DNA from: Baffinella frigidus
Taxonomy: Eukaryota > Cryptophyceae > Cryptomonadales > Baffinellaceae
Length of the DNA: 19,328 nt
Direction: 5' to 3'
NCBI GenBank assembly: GCA_026770585.1
Contig: MU646414.1
Location: 197,349-216,676 of the forward strand
Made by a program: the position numbers and the translations under genes. Positions 14,441-19,328 of this stretch are shown piece after piece; position 1 is the stretch's first letter; the number at the start of each line of letters is the position of its first letter. A model generated the notes under the pieces. That model had not been told where the DNA came from. It saw only the letters and a list, made by a program, of their open reading frames with translations, and ran no database searches.

Positions 14441-17143
14441 CTGGTGCCGCCCCTTCCTCTGCTCCACACGGGTTGACTTGACCATTCTACTTGACATTCT
14501 GAGCGCGCGAGAGAGAGATACAGAGGGAGAGGCGGCGTTGCGAGCACCTTCGGGGCGAAACGGAGCCCGGTATCAGCGACTTGGTGTGACCAAATCACGT
14601 GGTGACGCGGCACTGAAACAGAGTTGGTGGTGTCGTTCAAGCGTCTTTCGACCCCTAGCGTGTGCCGTCGGTTTATCAACTTATTACATCTCGCTTTTCC
14701 CCGTTCGCCGTCACCACTTGCATCATAAGTCATTTCTCGCAGGGGCGGCGTTTGTGCCCTTCGACGCCCAGCGCCCCTCCACTTGGCATTCTGGTTTTCC
14801 GCGGAAACTCCGGCTCCTTTGGGGTGAAAAGCTGCCAGTCGGACTGAGACAGAGCTCGTTCTCGCAGGGGCGGCGTTTGCGCCGTTCGATGCGCAACACC
14901 CCCCGTCGCTCCTCGCCCCCCTCCTCCGCCGCGCGCGCCTAATCATCATCAGGCACACCTCAACCCTGCAGCCGCAACCCCTAACCTCTAAACCCTAAAC
15001 TCTAAAAACAAGACCCAACCCCCAAAACCCTAAACCCTAAACCCTAAACCCTACAACCTATACACCGCCCCTCCTCGCCCCTCTGCTTCGCCGCGCACAT
15101 CGTTGCAACACCCCCCGTCGCTCCTCGCCCCTCTGCTTCGCCGCGCGCGCCTTGTTATCATCAGGCACCCATATACCCTCAACCACTTCCCTCAACCACC
15201 CTAAACCAAAGCTGCGCCGCGTGCGCCGTGTTATCACCAGGCACCCCCCGCCCGCCCTCCCACGTGAAGACGTTTGATCGGTTGAAATTGGTTTATTCAG
15301 CACCGGGGTTGTTTGAAATTTTCGTCCGCTGTCACTCGTGTGATAAAGTCTTCGCCATCAGTTGCTTTACATCAAAGGCTTCCTTCTCACCGCATCAGTT
15401 GCTTTACAAGAAAGTCAACTCTTTTATTGCATTAGTTGCTTTACACTAACGTACAGTAACGCCATCCCTCGCGGACGCTCCCACAGGCGCGAGCACCGCA
15501 CCGCCACCGCCTCAGCCCTCCCCGCCCTCGCTCTGCATGCGTTGCTTTACAAAACAGCCTTCCTTCCAACTGCATCAGTTGCTTTACAGTAACGCCATCT
15601 CTCTCACCGCATCAGTTGCTTTACAGTGGCGTCTCGAGTTGCTTTACATCAACGTACAGCAACGCCATCCCACACTCCCACAGGCGCGAGCACCGCAGCG
15701 CCACCACCGCAGCGCTCACTCCCGCGGCGGGCCCCTCGTGTTTATGGTTTATGGTTTTTCATAGGAGTTGGAACAAGGTTAATTAGGGCCCTAAGTAAAT
15801 TTAATTACGGCTTACTCCGGTTTGTTAGTCCACTTTCTTTTCAATTAGACATGTTTCCGGATGAGACATCCTCTCCCGTAACGCCATCCCACACTCCCGC
15901 AGGCGCGAGCACCGCAGCGCCACCACCGCAGCGCTCGCTCCCGCGGCGGGCCCCTCCTCGGATCCGGCCGCCTCGGATCCGTTTTCGGATCCCGGTCGTG
16001 AGGCGGGCCCGTCTGGTGGTCACGTGACCGAAGGCGGTTCCGGAGGAGGTTCGGGAAGAGGTTCAGGAGGAGGAGGAGGTCACGTGACTGGAGGGGGAGG
16101 TGGCGCGGGGGTTGTGGAGTGGGAGGACCTTTCTGCTGCTTCGCTCGCTGCAGATACAGGTGCAGACCTGAACCCTAAACCTTGAGTTATTTTATTTTAT
16201 TTACCTTTAGTTATTTTACATTTATTTTATTTAAGCAGCGGCAAGGTCCTCCCACTCCACAGCTGCAGAGGCAGGTGCGGCGGGAAACCGTACATCCAAA
16301 CCTGAAACCTGAAACCTGAAATCCTAAGTCCATCAAGGGAAAGCACGTCACCTGAAGTTCAAGGCAGGTGAACTCAAGTTACCGTTGCTTTTTTTTCACC
16401 GAAGATGACTTTCAACTCACGGTGACTATCACCTGAAGTTGACGGAGTTGACTTATCCGGGACTCGTGCGCAGACCCAGCGCAGCCTTCGCTCGCGTCGC
16501 GTGTGTCCTAGGCTCCGACGTCACTGTAAAGCAACTGATGCAGTTGGAAGGAAGCCTGTATTGTAAAGCAACGCATGCAGAGCGAGGGAGGGCTCGCGCC
16601 TGTGGGGGCGCTAATGCTAGGAGCCTAGCATTAGCGTCTGCTCTGAGCCTTGCGATGGCGCTACATGCCCCGGCGCTGATCGGTAGCGCGAGCGCAATCC
16701 ATGTCCATCGGCACCTTCTAGCTCTGCATCAGTCTATTCGGGCGCACCAATTTGGAGAGCCCGGGTTATTTTCCGCGCCAAAGGTGGCGAATGTGTACCC
16801 AAGCATCCAGCATGTCAACTTATCAATGTGCAGGAACGGCGTTGAATGTACCGTGCGTTCATGTGTCCGGGTTCTGAACGAGTTTCTTCTACCCTGTTTG
16901 CCCATGCGCTTTACAAAAGTAAATCACAGTTCCATATGCTGCGAAATGAGGAATACCCTCAAATACAGGTGCGTGTGACTCTCGCGTGTGTCCGGCGATC
17001 GCCCGGACACACGAAGTTGACAGAGTTGACTTATCTGGGGCTCGTGCGCAGACTCAGCGCAGCCTCCACTCCCGGCGCTCGTGTCCGGGCGCTCTCTCTG
17101 CTGGGCGTTCGCAACCTCCGGGTCCAGCGGAACTCCGAAACTG
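13397..17143 (+). CDS. Adenylate-forming (AMP-binding) enzyme, AASDH/ACSF4-like, 5' part, five exons
   Basis: Adenylate-forming enzymes activate an acyl or amino acid with ATP. Joining 13397-13568, 13934-14011, 14868-14952, 15903-16159 and 17058-17143 gives 678 nt, 226 codons, all junctions in phase. Residues 1-58 look like the family's N-terminal helix block (TRREVWERASRIAHVLRAAGV). Residues 59-112 match the LGIL.AGAAF.PFD...PPSL segment. A Gly/Ser-rich linker of about 60 residues follows. Residues 217-225 are TSGSSGTPK, the A3 phosphate-binding loop. The PPSL motif after the turn and the TSG..G.PK.VR form suggest AASDH/ACSF4 rather than a generic peptide synthetase domain, but that is judgement by eye. 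The C-terminal two thirds is not seen and probably lies beyond the window or in unrecognised exons. Exons 3-4 are the least certain. Confidence 0.75.
13669..13933 (-). repeat. CCCTAAA tract filling adenylation-enzyme intron 1
   Basis: CCCTAAA and CCCCAAA units on the plus strand run up to the acceptor of exon 2. The coding strand is again C-rich, as in most BRX1 introns although the gene points the other way. Confidence 0.95.
13934..14011 (+). CDS. Adenylation-enzyme exon 2
   Basis: The acceptor is AAACCAG, directly after a CCCTAAA tract, and phase fits exon 1. It encodes HEDLVAISIDAGPEMVLCWL and then GILLAG, the GD.VA.....PE.......L.AGA block of adenylation domains. The donor is GCTG|GTGCAA, phase 1. 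A copy of its 3' half with donor GTGCGA lies downstream at 14279-14331. Confidence 0.88.
14012..14282 (+). repeat. Intron 2 of the adenylation-enzyme gene: TIR-element pieces
   Basis: The intron starts GTGCAACCCTCGCTCTGCCT, continuing CACTCGGG like the ends of the TIR element. An inverted, larger copy lies at 14161-14282 (CTAGCTCTGTATCGGTCTGT to GAGAATAGTCGCC). The element ends exactly where the exon 2 copy begins. Confidence 0.65.
14279..14331 (+). pseudogene. Copy of the 3' edge of adenylation-enzyme exon 2
   Basis: About 50 bp align with 13971-14021 with a handful of changes, mostly at third codon positions (GAGATGGTGCTCTGCTGG against GAAATGGTTCTTTGCTGG). It keeps a donor, GTGCGA. It lies downstream of the real exon. 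Confidence 0.88.
14353..14440 (+). repeat. (GA)n microsatellite
   Basis: GAGA runs with GCGA interruptions. The Arg/Glu and Ser/Leu frames here are artefacts. Confidence 0.9.
14734..14781 (+). pseudogene. Copy of the 5' edge of adenylation-enzyme exon 3
   Basis: TTCTCGCAGGGGCGGCGTTT and the next bases align with 14859-14906. It would encode AAFVPFDAQRPS and then loses all family resemblance. It keeps the acceptor and lies upstream of the real exon. Confidence 0.85.
14868..14952 (+). CDS. Adenylation-enzyme exon 3
   Basis: The acceptor is TCTCGCAG and phase fits exon 2, rebuilding LLAGAAFAPFD. It encodes AAFAPFDAQHPPSLLAPLL and then RRARLIII, the next conserved block of these enzymes. No GT donor follows. 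The only reasonable border is CAG|GCACAC, a GC donor, which is phase-compatible with exon 4 and is kept in the downstream copies as CAG|GCACCC. The 3' border is therefore tentative. Confidence 0.72.
14980..15056 (-). repeat. CCCTAAA tract in adenylation-enzyme intron 3
   Basis: CCCTAAACCCTAAACCCTAA and degenerate units lie between exon 3 and its downstream copies. Confidence 0.88.
15067..15247 (+). pseudogene. Three copies of the 3' edge of adenylation-enzyme exon 3
   Basis: 15067-15100, 15105-15170 and 15211-15247 align with parts of 14900-14957. All lie downstream of the exon. The second is the longest and would encode QHPPSLLAPLLRRARLVIIR. The second and third keep CAG|GCACCC, which supports a GC donor for exon 3. 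Confidence 0.83.
15358..15646 (+). repeat. GTTGCTTTACA dispersed motif cluster
   Basis: The 11-mer occurs at about 15361, 15401, 15434, 15540, 15577, 15613 and 15634. Two reverse copies (TGTAAAGCAAC) occur near 16525 and 16561. The spacing is irregular, so it is not a simple tandem array. Confidence 0.8.
15457..15530 (+). pseudogene. Copy of the 5' edge of adenylation-enzyme exon 4 (older)
   Basis: AACGCCATCC, CACAGGCGCGAGCACCGC and the following CCGCCACCGC resemble 15880-15940 with several changes. It lies upstream of the real exon. Confidence 0.7.
15661..15738 (+). pseudogene. Copy of the 5' edge of adenylation-enzyme exon 4 (recent)
   Basis: This 78-bp block differs from 15880-15957 at about two positions. 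Unlike other edge copies it includes about 20 bases of intron before the acceptor. It lies upstream of the real exon, separated by AT-rich sequence. Confidence 0.88.
15903..16159 (+). CDS. Adenylation-enzyme exon 4 (Gly/Ser-rich linker)
   Basis: This open stretch has no ATG and is easily missed. The acceptor is CCCGCAG and the donor is ACAG|GTGCAG. It is open for 85 codons and fits the phases of exons 3 and 5. It encodes an Ala/Ser/Pro segment with SDP repeats, a Gly/Ser-rich linker carrying two HVT motifs, then VVEWEDLSAASLAADT, which resembles the hinge before the A3 motif. Homology is weak in the linker. Support comes from phase, openness and the 5'-edge copies upstream. Confidence 0.5.
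16130..16262. repeat. Inverted copy of the 3' part of exon 4
   Basis: GTGGAGTGGGAGGACCTTTC near 16110-16130 is repeated in reverse complement at about 16233-16262. On the opposite strand it again reads VEWEDLAAA. A T/A-rich spacer (TTATTTTA repeats) lies between the arms. Confidence 0.75.
16434..16500 (+). pseudogene. Copy of the 5' edge of adenylation-enzyme exon 5
   Basis: GAAGTTGACGGAGTTGACTT and the next 45 bases align with 17015-17080 with few changes. The copy includes the acceptor CCCAG|CGCAG and some intron before it. It lies upstream of the real exon. Confidence 0.82.
16608..16638. repeat. Perfect hairpin
   Basis: CGCTAATGCTAG, GAGC, CTAGCATTAGCG is a 12-bp stem with a 4-base loop in intron 4. 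It could be an isolated foldback. Function is unknown. Confidence 0.8.
16718..16826 (-). mobile_element. TIR element, copy in adenylation-enzyme intron 4
   Basis: CTAGCTCTGCATCAGTCTAT, GGAGAGCCCGGG, GGCGAATGTGTACC and CAGCATGTCAACTT follow in the family order. It is truncated after the GTCAACTT segment. Confidence 0.75.
17058..17143 (+). CDS. Adenylation-enzyme exon 5 (A3 motif)
   Basis: The acceptor is AGACTCAG, in phase with exon 4. It encodes QPPLPALVSGRSLCWAFA and then TSGSSGTPKL. TSGSSGTPK is the glycine-rich ATP-binding loop (A3/P-loop) of AMP-binding enzymes. The donor is CTG|GTCCGT. An alternative acceptor is the CAG ending at 17062. Copies of its 3' part lie downstream at 17531-17580 (donor GTGAGA) and around 18146-18379 (in-frame stop and MITE insertion). 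Confidence 0.8.
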
Positions 17144-17155
17144 GTCCGTCCATCC

Positions 17156-17284
17156 CACGGCATTGCCTAGGACCTCGTACCGTAGGCCGAGGGATCCTAG
17201 GACCAAAAAGTCTCGGCATACGGTAGGAGGTCCTAGGCAATGCCGTAGGCCTAACGACCCCCTTTTCAGGCCGTTACCCTATTA
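17156..17284. mobile_element. MITE family 2, copy 2 (left-truncated)
   Basis: It is nearly identical to 5634-5763 (GGCATTGCCTAGGACCTC, CTAGGACCAAAAAGTCTCGG) but lacks the left terminus. It starts shortly after the exon 5 donor. Confidence 0.88.
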
Positions 17285-17322
17285 GTATAGGGAAGAAAGC
17301 GCACTAGGAGAGACGCCACCCA

Positions 17323-17461
17323 CCACTTAGCAGCCGCCGGGGGCTTCACGGATACAGTCCATCTAAACGATTTGTACTAGAATCTTATCCATGTGCATTG
17401 GATTCTAACCGCATTTCCCCCGGATATCCGGGTGGAAAGGAACTCGGCCGCTGCTAAGTGG
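17323..17461. mobile_element. MITE family 3, copy 1
   Basis: CCACTTAGCAGC and GCTGCTAAGTGG form perfect 12-bp termini. Internal GGATTCTAACC and CCGGATATCCGG palindromes are present. No gene is carried. Confidence 0.85.
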
Positions 17462-17530
17462 AAGCTCTGCTCGGTCATAGATTACGTTAGTTCTGGGACA
17501 ACCGGCTATCTCAGGCCACATAAAACTTCC

Positions 17531-17580
17531 AGGTTTGCGACCTCCGGGTCTAGCGGTATTCCGAAACTGGTGAGAGGCCC
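17531..17580 (+). pseudogene. Copy of the 3' edge of adenylation-enzyme exon 5 (A3 motif)
   Basis: It encodes FATSGSSGIPKL between AG (17531-17532) and a good GTGAGA donor at 17570. It could be an alternative exon, but it is only 37 nt and lacks the upstream half. It lies downstream of exon 5 and fits the edge-copy rule. Confidence 0.75.
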
Positions 17581-17605
17581 TAATACACGCAACAATTTCA
17601 TATGG

Positions 17606-17729
17606 AAACACTTGTAATTTATAAACTGGATTTCAATCAAAATTACTACACTTTTGCTTTAATATTACTAGTAAAGATCAATCTGTGTAGTAAATTTCAT
17701 TGGATCCAGTTGATAAATTACAAGTGTTT
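17606..17729. mobile_element. Foldback element, ACTACAC family, copy 1
   Basis: AAACACTTGTAATTT at the left pairs with AAATTACAAGTGTTT at the right. The arms continue through ATTACTACAC and GTGTAGTAAATTT around a short centre. Confidence 0.88.
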
Positions 17730-17819
17730 GCGCATGAAATTACCACCCTCTACAAATTGAATTCCTGGTAAAGATATCCTTGTGAGAGGCCCCGTACAGA
17801 ACAAAACGTGCGTTGATTT

Positions 17820-17978
17820 CATCCGGTCAGGTATTGAATTTAAATGCTCGGCGGAGTTCCCCATGCAACGAAAATTACTACACACGCGATGAAAGAGTCG
17901 TGTCCGAAAGATCATGTGTAGTAAGTTTCGTACATTTGGGGAACTTCCGAGCATTTAATTGGAATACCTGACCGGATG
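17820..17978. mobile_element. Foldback element, ACTACAC family, copy 2
   Basis: CATCCGGTCAGGTATT pairs with the right end AATACCTGACCGGATG. The inner arm AAAATTACTACAC with GTGTAGTAAGTTTC is shared with the neighbour at 17606-17729, although the outer arms differ. Confidence 0.88.
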
Positions 17979-18145
17979 AGATTACGGATCGAAACCAACA
18001 TGGCCTCCATGCGTTCCGCACCTCTCAAGAGAGGTACGTGGAGGCCTCCACACCCTCACTGCCCGTGTTTTGGCGTCTAGGTCCTAGTCAAACTCGCCTG
18101 GAGGGTACCGTGTTAGCCATGGCGGTTGCAATCAAATCCCGAACG

Positions 18146-18379
18146 GGTGACCTCCGGGTCCAGCTGAATTCCGAAACTTCATAGGCTAACGTCCTGAAAA
18201 CCGGGTAGTGAAGCCTACGGTATTGCCTACGGTATTGCCTACGGTAGGCCTTAGGGTCCTAGGGGGGGTCCTATGAAACAATAGGTCCTAGGGGCCCTAC
18301 GGCCTACCGTAGGCAATACCGTAGGCCTAACTACCCGGTTTTCAGGACGTTACCCTATTAATCTGGTGAGAGGCCCGGG
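18146..18379 (+). pseudogene. Second copy of the exon 5 edge, broken by a stop and a MITE
   Basis: TGACCTCCGGGTCCAGCTGA carries an in-frame stop inside the A3 motif. After CCGAAACT a family 2 MITE is inserted. Beyond it CTGGTGAGAGGCCC resumes. The intact neighbour at 17556-17580 shows the empty site. Confidence 0.88.
18179..18360. mobile_element. MITE family 2, copy 3 (insertion with known empty site)
   Basis: Termini TCATAGGCTAACG and CGTTACCCTATTA (inverted, 11 of 13 positions). Comparison with CCGAAACTGGTGAGAGGCCC at 17561-17580 fixes the borders to within two or three bases and suggests duplication of CT at the target. Confidence 0.9.
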
Positions 18380-18410
18380 AATACCGCGCGTGGTCCATCC
18401 AGCTCCTCTG

Positions 18411-18447
18411 GGTTTAGGGTTTAGGGTTTAGGGTTTAGGGTTTAGGG
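18411..18447 (+). repeat. TTTAGGG tract
   Basis: Five clean TTTAGGG units, here G-rich on the likely sense strand. Confidence 0.95.
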
Positions 18448-18567
18448 TTGCAGCTCTCCCCGGGCACAGGCTATATGAATCCCGGGCCAACAGGCTATCT
18501 CAGGGCGCAGGCAATGTTTTTGAGAAGCACATTGAGGAACAGCCCGTTGGCAAGCCTTGAGCGGACC

Positions 18568-18779
18568 CACTCGAGGCTAGAAATGTGACTATTTCAAAAG
18601 TTTTAACTCTACGAGTCCTTTACAAGTGGACCGCTGTGCAGTAATTTTCACACAAATAGGGTCGTTTGGTCACGTATCTGGGGTTATAACCCCAGATACG
18701 TGACCACGCCTGCCCGTGACTGGTACTAAATGTAACAACCCCACATTTAAAATGGTCTCACTTCCAGCCTCGAGTGGAC
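18568..18779. mobile_element. Foldback element with a 40-base perfect palindrome at 18667-18706
   Basis: Outer arms CCACTCGAGGCTAGAA and TTCCAGCCTCGAGTGG pair. The centre TGGTCACGTATCTGGGGTTA is followed directly by its exact complement, with no loop. Confidence 0.85.
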
Positions 18780-18821
18780 ACCGAATGCTCAACGCCCCAG
18801 ATTTTTTTGCTGTTTCGTGAT

Positions 18822-18947
18822 CCACTTAGCAGGCGCCGGTGACTTCGGGAATCTGTCCAAGTTGATTCTCACCCGGAAAACACGTCAAACGCCAGAAAAT
18901 CTCGCTCGGAAATCCGGGCGAAAAGGACAATGGTGGCTGCTAAGCGG
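18822..18947. mobile_element. MITE family 3, copy 2
   Basis: CCACTTAGCAGGCGCC and GGCTGCTAAGCGG termini match 17323-17461. The body also shares the GGATTC/CACCCGG and AAATCCGGGCG features. Confidence 0.8.
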
Positions 18948-19098
18948 GATGATGAATCTGTGCGCAGGTGTCAGCACAGATCGGTTTCCTATTAGAAGAC
19001 GCTATACATTCCTATTCGCGGACCGAATAGTCCCCAATGAAAGCAACCAATATTTCTCATTTAGAGGACCAACATCTTCCTGATGGATCATAGGCTTT

Positions 19099-19165
19099 TG
19101 TATCACTCAACACAAGGCTCAAGGGCCTTATTTAGGACCTGTATCGAGAGTTATACGGAAGGTAA
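19099..19165 (+). repeat. SINE-like element, copy 4
   Basis: TGTATCACTCAACACAAGGC, then AAGGGCCTTATTTAGGACCTGTATCGA. The GAA tail is replaced by ATACGGAAGG. Nothing coding was seen from here to the window end. Confidence 0.6.
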
Positions 19166-19328
19166 AGGGGGTCTGAGTGCAGGTACTAACGGAGCACGCG
19201 GCAGCGGCAAACTACTGCATGCACCACCCCCTCCTCTCGCAGCCGCTCTCTCCCGAAGGAGAGGGGCTGGGGCTGGGGGGGCGCTGCGCTTCAGAGGGTC
19301 CACTTCAGGTTTAGTCCCGCCACCCAAT

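Noticed and set aside
14191-14958. 255-residue minus-strand frame, the longest in the window
   Set aside because: It runs antisense to adenylation-enzyme exon 3, through a GA microsatellite and a TIR element, with no family resemblance.
15361-15646. CRISPR array
   Set aside because: The repeated word is only 11 bases, spacing varies from about 20 to 100 bases, reverse copies exist, and the DNA is eukaryotic.
16005-16027. RRARLVVT as an alternative version of the exon 3 end
   Set aside because: The peptide resembles exon 3 but the DNA does not align with it, and a stop follows at once. The exon 4 frame through this DNA is different.
17480-17520. SSGTTG motif as a second A3 loop exon
   Set aside because: The frame reads YVSSGTTGYLRP, but PK is missing, the same DNA word recurs at about 18489-18510 in a noncoding setting, and it overlaps no usable splice pair. 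Chance resemblance is likelier.

Overview
This is eukaryotic nuclear DNA, most likely from a unicellular alga or other protist whose telomere repeat is TTTAGGG. The evidence is intron-split genes with GT..AG borders, GC-rich third codon positions inside exons, dozens of interstitial TTTAGGG/CCCTAAA-type tracts, and many small inverted-repeat elements. I cannot name the species. A prasinophyte-type green alga is one possibility, and a dinoflagellate or other protist is not excluded. There is no sign of bacterial gene organisation, CRISPR, rRNA or plasmid functions. Nearly all open frames longer than 60 codons are chance frames through repeats.

Two real genes can be rebuilt exon by exon, transcribed divergently from a gap of about 0.5 kb (12889-13396). 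On the minus strand, 12888 down to 1693, lies a complete gene for the ribosome-biogenesis factor BRX1 (Brix-domain protein). It has eleven exons, 990 coding bases and 329 residues, spread over 11.2 kb, and every exon junction keeps phase. On the plus strand, from 13397, lies the 5' part of a gene for an adenylate-forming enzyme, closest by eye to the AASDH/ACSF4 family. Five exons, with compatible phases, run through the ATP-binding A3 motif; the rest lies beyond the window or was not found.

Layout: 1-1692 is sequence downstream of BRX1 with three copies of a palindromic MITE, CT tracts and a 16-bp tandem repeat. 1693-12888 is BRX1, its introns filled with telomere-like tracts, minisatellites, MITEs, SINE-like elements and a TIR element that repeatedly sits a few bases inside 5' splice sites. 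12889-13396 is the shared promoter region. 13397-17143 holds the adenylation-enzyme exons. 17144-19328 is intron or flank packed with foldback elements.

The most unusual result is a rule visible across both genes. Eleven of the sixteen exons have one to four partial copies of themselves in the adjacent introns. Copies upstream of an exon hold its 5' edge with the acceptor; copies downstream hold its 3' edge and usually the donor. In the two clearest 5'-edge cases the copies are 42 and 48 bp with no mismatch seen, and homology stops at or within a few bases of the splice site. The spacers between copy and exon are telomere-like tracts, foldback elements or other unrelated sequence. This looks like an intron-growth process acting at exon borders, still active enough to leave unmutated copies.
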